Assembly: GCA_965602805.1 (NCBI GenBank)
Contig: CBFCZK010000012.1
Location: forward strand, 1-64,000
Length of the DNA: 64,000 nt
Reading direction: 5' to 3'
DNA from: Thiomicrorhabdus sp965602805
GTDB lineage: Bacteria > Pseudomonadota > Gammaproteobacteria > Thiomicrospirales > Thiomicrospiraceae
The translations under genes were made by a program, and so were the position numbers. This document shows positions 53,268-61,962 of the stretch, one piece after another; position 1 is the first letter of the stretch, and every line of letters starts with the position of its first letter. A model generated the notes under the pieces. The model was given only the letters and a program-made list of their open reading frames with translations, did not search any database and had not been told where the DNA came from.

Positions 53268-55904
53268 ATGACCACTCAATCTCCAGTTGTTCATTATTTA
53301 AAAGATTATCAAGCACCGACATTTGAAATTCGTTCTGTATTTCTCGAGTTTGACTTGCACCCGACCGAAACACAGGTTGTTAATACGATGCAAATTCAGC
53401 GTTTGTCTACGCATGAAAGCCTGGTTTTAACAGGTGAGGACTTGAGGTTGGTGTCGGTATTATTGAATGGACAAGAGATTATTAATGAGTGTGTTGTCGA
53501 TTCCGAAAGCTTGACGTTAACTACCGGTTTGAGTGAGTTTGAATTGGTTATTAAGACGAACATCTCTCCTGAGAAGAATACCGCTTTAGAAGGATTGTAT
53601 CGTACCAGTGGTAATTACTGCACACAGTGTGAAGCAGAAGGTTTTCGAAAGATTACATACTTCTTTGATCGTCCGGATATTTTAACGTTATTTACCACTA
53701 AAATTGTCGCGGATAAAACCGATAACGCAGTGCTATTATCCAATGGTAATCTAATTGAATCGGGGGATGTTGATGGCAATCGACATTACGCCATATGGCA
53801 AGACCCGTATAAAAAACCTTGTTATCTATTTGCGCTGGTTGCGGGCAATTTAGAGTGTGTTGAAGATCAATTTATCACCGCAGAAAAGCGTACCGTCGCA
53901 CTGAAGATTTATGTTGAAGAAAGAAATCTAGATAAGTGTGAACATGCCATGGACTCCCTGAAGAAATCGATGTTGTGGGATGAGACGCGTTTTGGATTAA
54001 GTTACGATTTAGATATCTATATGATTGTCGCGGTTGATGACTTTAATATGGGTGCGATGGAAAACAAAGGTTTGAATGTTTTTAACTCTAAGTTTGTATT
54101 AGCCAAACCAGATACAGCTACTGATGTCGATTATGAAGGGATTGAAGCGGTCATTGGGCATGAGTACTTCCACAACTGGACGGGTAACAGAGTGACTTGC
54201 AGAGACTGGTTTCAGCTAACCCTTAAAGAGGGGTTGACCGTATTCAGAGATCAAGAATTCACGGCCGATATGTTGTCTCCGGCTGTGAAGCGTATAGAAG
54301 ACGTTAAACGTTTAAGAAGTAATCAGTTTCCCGAGGATGCCGGTCCAATGGCACATCCTATTCAGCCACAATCTTATATTGAGATGAATAATTTCTATAC
54401 GATGACGGTGTATGAAAAGGGTGCTGAGATTGTTCGCTTGTACCATACCTTGCTGGGTGAAAGTGGTTTTAGAAAAGGCATGGATCTATATTTTGAACGC
54501 CATGACGGTCAAGCGGTAACGGTCTTTGATTTTAGAAATGCAATGGCGGATGCAAATGGCGTCGATCTCTCGCAAATGCATGCTTGGTATGTACAGGCAG
54601 GTACGCCGAGCTTACAGGTTGAGACGCGATATGATGCGGTATTACAGACCTATCAGTTAACGTGTCGTCAAGGCTTGGCTAATGGCGTTGAAGCTTTTGA
54701 ACCACTGCTTATTCCAATTAAAATAGCACTTCTTTCAGAACAAGGTGATTTACTCGAGTTGGCTCCTGATTCAGACACGGCGGCTAAAATCATGGGTGAA
54801 GGTAAAGAGGTTGTGTTGCGGTTTACTCAGCAAGTTGAGACATTCACTTTTACATCGATTGCATCTAAGCCGGTACCTTCACTGTTAAGGGGGTTTTCTG
54901 CTCCGGTTCACCTTGAATATGACTATAGTGATTCAGAGTTGAGTTTATTAGCCTATGCAGACTCAGACAGTTTTGTACGCTGGGAGTCTTTTCAGGTTCT
55001 CGTTCTGAATGAGTTAAAGGTGAATGTAGCACGCTATGAAAACAGTCAAGAATTTGTGTTATCAGCGGCCATGAAACAAGCTTTTGCAGGTGTTTTACTT
55101 GATCAGTCGGTCGACTCTGGGTTGTTATCATTGACCATTACCCTGCCAGATTTAACCTATATTGGTGAGCAATTTGAGGTTGTTAATGTCGATGCGGTGT
55201 ACCATGCGCATCAATGGTTAAGAACCACGCTCGCTGAGAATTTTGAAACGGATTTATTGGCAATTTATAAACGCTTGAATCAGTCTCAAGAAGCTTACCG
55301 ATATCATAAAGATGATATTGCATCGCGTAAGTTAAAAAATGCCTGTTTACGTTATTTAATGCTGTTACCACAGCAGTTTGTATTGGGTAAAGAGCAGTAT
55401 TACCAGCAGGCGAATATGACCGATGTCTTGGCTGCGCTCGAGACCATCTCTCATTCAAATCATGCCGATAGGGTAAGTTGTTTAGAACACTTTTACCAGA
55501 CCTGGAAGGATGATGGTTTGGTTCTGGATAAGTGGTTTACTTTACAAGCGGCTTCGCATCATATTCATGCCTTTGAGCATGTACAAGAACTCGTAAAGCA
55601 TGCCGATTTTACGCTTTCTAATCCCAATCGTGTCCGAAGTGTTTTGGGTGTGTTTGGTCGAGTAAATTTATTAGGTTTTCATAGAAAGGATGGCTTAGGC
55701 TATCAATTTTTAGCAGAACAAGTCATTCAATTGGATAAATTAAACCCTCAGGTCGCTGCAAGAATTGTCGCGCCGTTTACACATTGGCAACGTTATGATG
55801 AGTCAAGAAGAGAGAAGATGCAATCTGCTCTTAATTTGATTTTAGCGAGTTCTAACTTATCTAAAGATGTCTATGAAATTGTTTCTAAGTCTCTGGGTCA
55901 ATAA
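53268..55904 (+). CDS. pepN: Aminopeptidase N
   Basis: 878 residues. M1 zinc peptidase that removes N-terminal residues from peptides in the cytoplasm. The exopeptidase motif GAMENKGLN is followed by the zinc site GHEYFHNWTGNRVT (His298, Glu299, His302), with the third ligand Glu in LKEGLTVFRDQEF. Full length; C-terminal helical domain intact. Preceded by AAAAAGAG. Confidence 0.96.
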   Translation: MTTQSPVVHYLKDYQAPTFEIRSVFLEFDLHPTETQVVNTMQIQRLSTHESLVLTGEDLRLVSVLLNGQEIINECVVDSESLTLTTGLSEFELVIKTNISPEKNTALEGLYRTSGNYCTQCEAEGFRKITYFFDRPDILTLFTTKIVADKTDNAVLLSNGNLIESGDVDGNRHYAIWQDPYKKPCYLFALVAGNLECVEDQFITAEKRTVALKIYVEERNLDKCEHAMDSLKKSMLWDETRFGLSYDLDIYMIVAVDDFNMGAMENKGLNVFNSKFVLAKPDTATDVDYEGIEAVIGHEYFHNWTGNRVTCRDWFQLTLKEGLTVFRDQEFTADMLSPAVKRIEDVKRLRSNQFPEDAGPMAHPIQPQSYIEMNNFYTMTVYEKGAEIVRLYHTLLGESGFRKGMDLYFERHDGQAVTVFDFRNAMADANGVDLSQMHAWYVQAGTPSLQVETRYDAVLQTYQLTCRQGLANGVEAFEPLLIPIKIALLSEQGDLLELAPDSDTAAKIMGEGKEVVLRFTQQVETFTFTSIASKPVPSLLRGFSAPVHLEYDYSDSELSLLAYADSDSFVRWESFQVLVLNELKVNVARYENSQEFVLSAAMKQAFAGVLLDQSVDSGLLSLTITLPDLTYIGEQFEVVNVDAVYHAHQWLRTTLAENFETDLLAIYKRLNQSQEAYRYHKDDIASRKLKNACLRYLMLLPQQFVLGKEQYYQQANMTDVLAALETISHSNHADRVSCLEHFYQTWKDDGLVLDKWFTLQAASHHIHAFEHVQELVKHADFTLSNPNRVRSVLGVFGRVNLLGFHRKDGLGYQFLAEQVIQLDKLNPQVAARIVAPFTHWQRYDESRREKMQSALNLILASSNLSKDVYEIVSKSLGQ

Positions 55905-55963
55905 AATCATAGTGTCAACAAGTGTTGTAAGGGTGATTAATATGGCTTTCGGTTCATAAGGTT

Positions 55964-57484
55964 ATGAAAGTGAAGCAATGGATAAGGATGATTGTGTTGA
56001 TAGGCAGTATCTTGCCTATGGCAAGCTTTGCCTCTCAAACCTCTGAGTGGCAGGACCTATTATCTATTCAGCCTTCAAAATCAATCGGAAGTACGCCAGT
56101 AACGCAGGGGAATTGGCCACAAAAACCCTCAAGTAAAGATAGAGCCCCTGCCCGAAATTATCATTTAGAAAATCAAGTTGATCGAATTGATCAAGAAATT
56201 ATTCTTCTACGGGCAGAATTGGCTCGACAAAACAGTGATGTCAATCAGGTTCAAATCTATATTAACCAACTTAGTCGCATGGTTGTATTGCCGATTTTTC
56301 AACAGCGCCTGGCAGTTCTAAGGCTTTATTTGTCCACGGCTAAAACGTCTTCTCAAACCCTTGGTCATTCATTGAATAGTGCTTCAGATTCCTACTTGTA
56401 TGTTGGGTCGATAGAGCCATTAAAATTTCCTGACGCTTTAGAAAAGTCGATTGTAGTGGTTTTATTGCCTCTCACGGGGCCTTATGAGCAAGCCGGTAAT
56501 AAAGTGCTTGCTGGATTAACCAAGAGCTTAGAAGTGATCTCCTTTCAAGGCTCCTTAGCGGTCTTTGATACTGCTCTTTATGAGACTGTGTTTGAATTGT
56601 GGGAAGTGGTTAAATACTACGATCCTGATTTCATTTTTGGCCCACTGCAAAAACAGACTGCACAACAGTGGCAGGAACTGAATACCGGTATACCCATCTT
56701 TTACTTCAACTCGATGGATCGTCTATTTGGGCACGAACGTGCTTTGTCACTGACTAAATCAAAGGGATTGGATCAGGTTCTCTCTATTTTGAATAATAGC
56801 CAGTTTCAGAGCGTACTAGTGTTAACAGACCCAAGTGAGTCGTCTAAAAAACTCGAATCTGAATTCTACCAGGCCTGGTCATCTTCCAATTCACGTGGTC
56901 AATATCAACATCAACCTATAGAAGGCACGGTTGGACAATCCATTGAGGCCGCAATGAATATCCAACGCTCTAGGGGGCGCTACCACTGGCTACAGAGGGT
57001 AACTGAAAGCACGCTTGAGTTTACTCCTAGGCCCCGCCAGGATTTTGAAGCCGTAGTGACTTTGATACCACAAAATAAAGCGATTCAAGTAGGTCCTATC
57101 TTGGACTTTCATCAATTAAATCAGGTTACCCATATTTGGTATCCTAGCCAAGCACCCAATCTAGATTCTCTTCGTAAGAGTCTTGCCTCATGGCAGCAAA
57201 CCTATGCGATTCTGCCTGTTTATAATCAAGCCGACTTTACTTTAAATAAGTCAAACTCCCAGCAACAAGATAGAAATGGCCTATTTTATGCTTTAGGCCA
57301 AGTAGCAATTGAAATTGTCAAAAATCCTGCTGTTTCTGATGGTCAGGGTTTGTATGTAGATACTGAGTTTGGGGCGTTGGTCTCAAATACGGTAGGACAG
57401 TTTCACTTGTTGCCGGTTGTTTACTGGGTAGATCAAGGTGTTGTTGAGCGTGTAACTGAGTTTTCAGAAACGTTCGCTGAATAA
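55964..57484 (+). CDS. LpoA/LppC-like penicillin-binding-protein activator homologue
   Basis: 506 residues. Signal peptide (about 1-24, PMASFASQ) without a lipobox Cys. The N-terminus has a coiled stretch (DQEIILLRAELARQNSDVNQ); the rest (about 165-500) resembles the periplasmic-binding-protein-like domain of LpoA/LppC (IVVVLLPLTGPYEQAGNKVLAGL, FGPLQKQTAQQW, AFVDGQG-like tail). E. coli LpoA activates PBP1a and is a longer lipoprotein with a TPR-rich N-terminus, which this protein lacks. A perfect 12-bp palindrome lies within, in the Tyr-Gln-Ala-Trp frame. Confidence 0.65.
   Translation: MKVKQWIRMIVLIGSILPMASFASQTSEWQDLLSIQPSKSIGSTPVTQGNWPQKPSSKDRAPARNYHLENQVDRIDQEIILLRAELARQNSDVNQVQIYINQLSRMVVLPIFQQRLAVLRLYLSTAKTSSQTLGHSLNSASDSYLYVGSIEPLKFPDALEKSIVVVLLPLTGPYEQAGNKVLAGLTKSLEVISFQGSLAVFDTALYETVFELWEVVKYYDPDFIFGPLQKQTAQQWQELNTGIPIFYFNSMDRLFGHERALSLTKSKGLDQVLSILNNSQFQSVLVLTDPSESSKKLESEFYQAWSSSNSRGQYQHQPIEGTVGQSIEAAMNIQRSRGRYHWLQRVTESTLEFTPRPRQDFEAVVTLIPQNKAIQVGPILDFHQLNQVTHIWYPSQAPNLDSLRKSLASWQQTYAILPVYNQADFTLNKSNSQQQDRNGLFYALGQVAIEIVKNPAVSDGQGLYVDTEFGALVSNTVGQFHLLPVVYWVDQGVVERVTEFSETFAE
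56868..56879. repeat. 12-bp palindrome, copy 13 (inside LpoA-like gene)
   Basis: Perfect copy, read as YQAWSS. Confidence 0.9.
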
Positions 57485-57532
57485 TCCTTCAGGGCGTTAC
57501 CGTCCCCCCCCCGTTAAACAAATAACATTCAA

Positions 57533-57559
57533 AGAGACCTCTCTCATGTAAAGGTCTCT
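57533..57559 (+). terminator. Hairpin between the LpoA-like gene and the next gene
   Basis: AGAGACCT / AGGTCTCT arms; no T-run, so more likely an intercistronic hairpin. A C9 tract lies just upstream at 57504-57512. Confidence 0.35.
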
Positions 57560-57616
57560 CAAAGTAGTCTTAGAGCTTTTAAAGGCTAGTTGTGGCATAT
57601 TTTAAGGAAATAAAGC

Positions 57617-58756
57617 GTGGCAACCTCCGACGATACATTTGACCCAAATGACTTAGACAGTATTGATGCTCTGCTCGATGAAGCGGAGTTGGAAGCTGTT
57701 ATGGATGATCCAGCAGATGATTTACCTGAGGATGTGTCTGTTGACACTGAGTCCGTAATAGATGAGATTCCTTTAGAAGCGGATCTTGATGATACAGAAG
57801 GGCTGCTGGATGCATTGGATGAAGTCACGGATTCGATTGATGCACCAATTGCTCCAGCAGTCCCTACGCCAGCTTCCAAAGTTGCTGCAGTCGCTGAGCC
57901 TGTTAGAGAGCCCGAAGTGAAGGCTGTTTCACCACCCGTTGCTGAGCGCGCTCGAGTGGATGAAGTTGATGATACTGATGACTTTGTTTCTAAACGTGCT
58001 GCGGCACGAACCAACCCTCTCCCACAAATGGCGGCACAAGATATGGATTCAATAAAAAAACTGATCATTATTTTCAGCTCAACATTGATAGTGCTTGTGT
58101 TAACTGGAATCGGTATTGGCGTTTGGAGCGCTTTAGCGGCTTCATCGGCAGGAATGGATGATGAAACAATTACATTGATTGAATCGATTAAAGTGAATTC
58201 GGAACAGGGTGCAACATCCTTATCAGAAAATACAAAGTCTGTTCAATCGGTAGAGAAAAAATTAGATGCTCTTAACTTTCAGTTGGAACAGTTAGCCACG
58301 GACTTAGCGGCGGTTGTTATCAATAAAGTAGAAGCGCCTAAGCCAGAAATACTGGATCCACTAGGTCTAGGCACCCATGGTGTTATAGATAATGGTCACG
58401 GTGCAGTTACAAAAGTTGCCGATAGTCACCCTAAACCCGTTGGCGCTACGGTAGTGCCTGCCAAGGTCGAGGCGGTTGACCCTGCCGTATTGAAAAAAAT
58501 CACGGCTGTAAATGCAAAAATGATAAAAGCACAACGCCGGATTGATGAAGTGAATAGACGAGTTAAAAGTATTCAAACACAATATCAAGTGCTATTAAAA
58601 AGCGTGAAAACGGTTGAAAAGCAGATTGTGATGGAGCAGTTAGTCAAAGCTGAAAAGGCTGAAAAAGAGAAGTCGACGACGGATGCTAATCCTTATCAAT
58701 ATACAGCACCTGACGGGATGTTTTATGACCAGTCAGTACAAGATTCTTATCCATAG
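57617..58756 (+). CDS. Single-span membrane protein with acidic N-terminus and coiled coils
   Basis: 379 residues, GTG start after AAGGAAATAAAGC. Residues 1-85 are very acidic (DDPADDLPEDVSVDTE and similar), then a Pro/Ala-rich linker, one membrane helix at about 148-172, then coiled coils (SLSENTKSVQSVEKKLDALNFQLEQL; KKITAVNAKMIKAQRRIDEVNRRVKSIQ). I do not recognise the family. It precedes the flgP cluster, so a role near the flagellum is possible but only by position. Confidence 0.6.
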   Translation: MATSDDTFDPNDLDSIDALLDEAELEAVMDDPADDLPEDVSVDTESVIDEIPLEADLDDTEGLLDALDEVTDSIDAPIAPAVPTPASKVAAVAEPVREPEVKAVSPPVAERARVDEVDDTDDFVSKRAAARTNPLPQMAAQDMDSIKKLIIIFSSTLIVLVLTGIGIGVWSALAASSAGMDDETITLIESIKVNSEQGATSLSENTKSVQSVEKKLDALNFQLEQLATDLAAVVINKVEAPKPEILDPLGLGTHGVIDNGHGAVTKVADSHPKPVGATVVPAKVEAVDPAVLKKITAVNAKMIKAQRRIDEVNRRVKSIQTQYQVLLKSVKTVEKQIVMEQLVKAEKAEKEKSTTDANPYQYTAPDGMFYDQSVQDSYP

Positions 58757-58809
58757 AGTATAAGAATTGAGTGGTTTGACAACGCGTATAACGGAATAAG
58801 GGCAGCATT

Positions 58810-59058
58810 ATGATTGCTAAAAATTTAATGATGATTGTCTATTGTGCACTCCTTACGGGGTGCACGTCATTTAAACCGATTGATGTTGTTAGCAATATGT
58901 CAGAAAAAATGGGTGATTGGATAGGCTTTTCAGGCACTGAGTATTCAGTTCCTGATTATTATTCAACCAAACAAATAGATAAAAAGCATCAAATTGACAC
59001 GACTTATTACGTCAAAGATCTACGATGTGAAAACAGTGTTAATCGATGTGCTTACTGA
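58810..59058 (+). CDS. Small lipoprotein upstream of flgP
   Basis: 82 residues. Lipobox LTGC (Cys18); the rest has no known domain. Paired late cysteines (LRCENSVNRCAY) could form a disulfide. RBS AAGGGCAGC. Its place just before flgP suggests an outer-membrane ring or flagellar base function, as with the FlgO/FlgP/FlgT group, but the sequence does not show it. Confidence 0.6.
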   Translation: MIAKNLMMIVYCALLTGCTSFKPIDVVSNMSEKMGDWIGFSGTEYSVPDYYSTKQIDKKHQIDTTYYVKDLRCENSVNRCAY

Positions 59059-59112
59059 GTAAGTCCAAAAAGTTTTAAATAAATAATTGAGTAAATAATG
59101 GAGTATAGGGCA

Positions 59113-59661
59113 ATGAAAAAGCAAACTGTTCTAATTGCAAGTCTTGCAAGTGTTGTTATGTTGGGTGGGTGTGTTCAGGGTAAATCTTGCTGTTCAGAAG
59201 AAAACCCACAGTCTGTTGTGGTTCATCAGAAGCTCATGATGCCTGAAGCTTCAGTATCTACAGTTGATCAAAAACCAGAGTTGATGAAGATTTCTGGGAT
59301 TGGCTATGGTGCTGAAAGTACCTTTGGTGCTTACACACCTGGTCAACGTCGATTAATGGCGATTAGATCTTCTAAGTTAGATGCTTATCGTGCGCTTGCA
59401 GAGCAACTGTATGGTATTAAAATTGACAGTAATACCGCTGTTTCGACAATGACCGCTAAAAACGATAGTTTTAGAGCGCGTGTCAATGCCGTTGTTCGTG
59501 GTGCGCGAATGGTGAGTGTGACGCCAATGGCTGATAATAACTATGAAACCGTATTAGAAGTTTATGTTGATAAACGCTTCTTTGAAGAAACTTTTGTCTA
59601 TACCTCTAGTAAGTCTAGAGCAATGGAGCCTGAATCCGTCTACTCGGTTACCTCTTATTAA
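59113..59661 (+). CDS. flgP: FlgP-type LPP20 lipoprotein
   Basis: 182 residues from the ATG at 59113; the in-frame ATG at 59098 lacks a ribosome binding site. Lipobox MLGGC (Cys20). The LPP20/FlgP fold is seen in ISGIGYGAESTFGAYTPGQRRLMAIRSSKLDAYRALAEQLYGIKI and VVRGARMVSVTPMADNNYETVLEVYVDKRFFEE. FlgP is an outer-membrane lipoprotein of the polar-flagellum basal disk or H-ring in Vibrio and Campylobacter. It lies near flgN-flgM-flgA and cheV, the usual Vibrio-like arrangement. Confidence 0.8.
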   Translation: MKKQTVLIASLASVVMLGGCVQGKSCCSEENPQSVVVHQKLMMPEASVSTVDQKPELMKISGIGYGAESTFGAYTPGQRRLMAIRSSKLDAYRALAEQLYGIKIDSNTAVSTMTAKNDSFRARVNAVVRGARMVSVTPMADNNYETVLEVYVDKRFFEETFVYTSSKSRAMEPESVYSVTSY

Positions 59662-59721
59662 TCGTCAGTTTGATGTTTGGTTTAGGTTTTAAGCTCCAAT
59701 AGCGATTCGAGGAGGTTTTAT

Positions 59722-60012
59722 ATGGTTCGTTATAAAGTGTTCATTCCACTATTTTTAAGCCTGTTTATTTGGCAGGGTGTTGCGGATGCTGCAAGTATCA
59801 GTACGCGTGTTCGAGTGCTTGAGAGTAAGATCGCGAAACAAGATAGTAAGATTAAACAGTCAGTGAATTTGCGCCAAGCACAAGACTCTAAAATCGATAA
59901 GAGTTTAGCGAAAGTGAAGGCGCTTGAAAAGAAGGTCAATAAATTGTTAAAAAGCAAAGAAGGTGGTAAACATGCCGTCGGGAGAGCTGATAAGCGTTAT
60001 GCTTTTCCTTAG
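59722..60012 (+). CDS. Small exported coiled-coil protein
   Basis: 96 residues, with a signal peptide (FLSLFIWQGVADA, cleavage about residue 23) and a heptad-rich coiled coil (RVRVLESKIAKQDSKIKQ, DSKIDKSLAKVKALEKKVNKLL). RBS GAGGAGG. Function unknown; probably co-transcribed with flgP and closed by the terminator at 60046-60084. Confidence 0.6.
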   Translation: MVRYKVFIPLFLSLFIWQGVADAASISTRVRVLESKIAKQDSKIKQSVNLRQAQDSKIDKSLAKVKALEKKVNKLLKSKEGGKHAVGRADKRYAFP

Positions 60013-60045
60013 CTTTTGATGTTGTCTTTGTTATTTCATTACTCC

Positions 60046-60084
60046 AATAAAAAGCCCGGTAAATTTCTTTCCGGGCTTTTTATT
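60046..60084. terminator. Bidirectional rho-independent terminator
   Basis: AATAAAAAGCCCGG / CCGGGCTTTTTATT arms, T-rich on both strands. Serves the plus-strand coiled-coil gene and the minus-strand PilZ gene, which converge here. Confidence 0.92.
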
Positions 60085-60137
60085 GGGTGTCTGTTTTTCA
60101 GAGTAATCGATTGGACTCCGTTTAATCTGAAAAAAGG

Positions 60138-60833
60138 TTACCGAGCTCGCACTCTACTCTGGCGCTCTTCTTGAGCGAGCTCAATTTCTTTAGCCTGAAT
60201 AAAGTAAACCAATTTACGACGATCGTCTTCACTTAAGCTTTGATAAGTAAGGGCAATAGTTGAGCCTTCTGAATGATCATTCAGAGGAGTGATGTTAACG
60301 ATGTCACAACGCACTAGAATTGGTGGTTCATTGGCAAGGGGTTTAATCAGTAAATCGATCTTATCTGAAATAATAACATCTTCTTCAATATCAATCGCAA
60401 TGCCGCCACCACTCAAGTTAACAAGTTTTTGTGGAATTGCTCGGGTCAGTTGTTTTTCATCAATGGTTTGCAAAACAAAATTAATTTTACTATTCATCGC
60501 CGTGAGTGCCGTCGCTAAGAGAGAGCTTTTTTGATTGATCTGGGAGATGACTTCGTTGATTTGTAGGTCAAGTTGCGCTAAGTTTTCCATGAAATACTCT
60601 TCAATATACTTAGCATCAGCCGATATGGGAAGAGCCGTTTCCTTGGCTTCTTCGTGCGACAGAATGCGGTAACTGCATGGCATCATGACATCAATTCGGT
60701 AAAAGGAACGTTTATCTTTTCGCATTCGTCTTCTCTCTGGTAGATTGGATGTGTTTTTAGGAGCGTATTTTGAACCTAAATACTTACCCTTTAGTTTAGT
60801 ATAAAACGCATTCGCGTATAAAAAACTCTTCAT
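60138..60833 (-). CDS. PilZ-domain protein
   Basis: 231 residues. Residues about 130-215 match PilZ: LVNLSGGGIAIDIEEDVIISDKIDLLIKPL, with the (D/N)-x-S-x-x-G cyclic di-GMP motif as N-L-S-G-G-G. A basic start has paired arginines (ERRRMRKDKRS) that may supply the R-x3-R side. The middle (residues about 70-120) is helical. Next to flgN and flgM, so a cyclic di-GMP effector acting on motility is plausible (inference). A diguanylate cyclase is 33 kb away in the window. Confidence 0.75.
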   Translation of the reverse strand: MKSFLYANAFYTKLKGKYLGSKYAPKNTSNLPERRRMRKDKRSFYRIDVMMPCSYRILSHEEAKETALPISADAKYIEEYFMENLAQLDLQINEVISQINQKSSLLATALTAMNSKINFVLQTIDEKQLTRAIPQKLVNLSGGGIAIDIEEDVIISDKIDLLIKPLANEPPILVRCDIVNITPLNDHSEGSTIALTYQSLSEDDRRKLVYFIQAKEIELAQEERQSRVRAR

Positions 60834-60954
60834 TTTTAATGAAAATTATTTAATAAACAATGATAAGCAGAAAATACGCCAAATGTTCTCAAAGTAGAAT
60901 TCAGGCGAAGATGAGTGTGGAGTGTTGGCAAGTAGGAGGTGGTGCTGTTGATTT

Positions 60955-61446
60955 TTAAGCTTTGCCAAGAGATGTTTTGGTATTCGATGAAGCAGTAGTA
61001 ACGCCGCTAGAGCCATAAAGTTGTACATTGGACTGGGTTTTTCCTGAAATCAAATTAAGGGCGTGTTTGTTAATATTGCTCAACATTTGAATTGCCATAC
61101 CATTGGCTTGGTTTAAGTCTTGGCATTGATCAGAAATAGCGACCAGTTTTTGGGTAGCTTGCTGGAGTGCTTTAGGGAGTGTTGCAGCAACTTTGACGTC
61201 GAATAGATTTGCAAGCGTCAGGTTGTTGGCTTTAAGGCTTGATTCTAATTGCCCCGTAAGGTGGGCAATTCCTTCAGATTGTTCTTGTTTCGTTGATGAG
61301 CTGAGAGTAAGTTGCTCTGAATTGTTTTTCTTTAAGGCTTCTGACTCTGTCTGTAGAGCGTTGTAAAAACTTTCAAATAGGTGTGTTAACTCAGCAACCA
61401 GTGAGGTTAGTTGCTGTCTGTTTTGAACATCATCTATTTGAGTCAT
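60955..61446 (-). CDS. flgN: Flagellar chaperone FlgN
   Basis: 163 residues, helical. Chaperone for the hook-associated proteins FlgK and FlgL before export. Recognised by size, helical content, the NNSEQLTLSSSTKQEQ and LVAISDQCQDLNQANGMAIQMLSNINKHALNLI segments typical of FlgN C-termini, and position next to flgM and flgA. Start ATG at 61446. Confidence 0.75.
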   Translation of the reverse strand: MTQIDDVQNRQQLTSLVAELTHLFESFYNALQTESEALKKNNSEQLTLSSSTKQEQSEGIAHLTGQLESSLKANNLTLANLFDVKVAATLPKALQQATQKLVAISDQCQDLNQANGMAIQMLSNINKHALNLISGKTQSNVQLYGSSGVTTASSNTKTSLGKA

Positions 61447-61479
61447 AATTTACTTTAGCGCCAGTCAATTGTTGCAGAT

Positions 61480-61788
61480 TTAGAATCTAGCGAATAAGGC
61501 TTCGGTTTGCATCAATTTATCTGCAACACGTTCCGCGTCTACTTGATAAGAACCGTCTTGAATCGCACTTTTAAGTTCAGCAATACGCGCAGAGTTATCA
61601 ATATCCACACTCTGTGCTTTTTGCTCAAGGTTACTCACTTGAGAAAATGCCTGGGTAAGGGTGACTTTATCTGTGTTGGCTTGAGAAGCTGGCGCAGAAC
61701 TGTTTTCAGTAGTCTCTTTGCCAGGGTTTTTAACCGACTCAGTTGAGCGTGTCTGTAGTACGCCGCTGTTTAAATTTTTAATATCCAT
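61480..61788 (-). CDS. flgM: Anti-sigma-28 factor FlgM
   Basis: 102 residues. Holds sigma-28 (FliA) inactive until it is exported through the completed hook. The disordered N-terminus is followed by the binding part DKVTLTQAFSQVSNLEQKAQSVDIDNSARIAELKSAIQDGSYQVDAERVADKLMQTEALF, which carries the family pattern (IAELKxAIxxGxYxVD). 33 bases before flgN. Confidence 0.92.
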   Translation of the reverse strand: MDIKNLNSGVLQTRSTESVKNPGKETTENSSAPASQANTDKVTLTQAFSQVSNLEQKAQSVDIDNSARIAELKSAIQDGSYQVDAERVADKLMQTEALFARF

Positions 61789-61962
61789 TTTATGGCCTCA
61801 CACCTTTTGACTGTCATTTTAACAGCATTACTTTTAGTTTCTACTTTTTATATCGGCCGCTTTAAGAAAGCTTTAGTAAAAATATTGTTTTTTTCAAAAT
61901 TAAATTCAAGTTTTGTTATTAGAAGTTTTTTGATTATTCAGCCTAACTCGCTAAAATATTTT

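Noticed and set aside
55495..55506. ACCAGACCTGG in pepN as another copy
   Set aside because: Breaks the central GGCC, so counted as chance.
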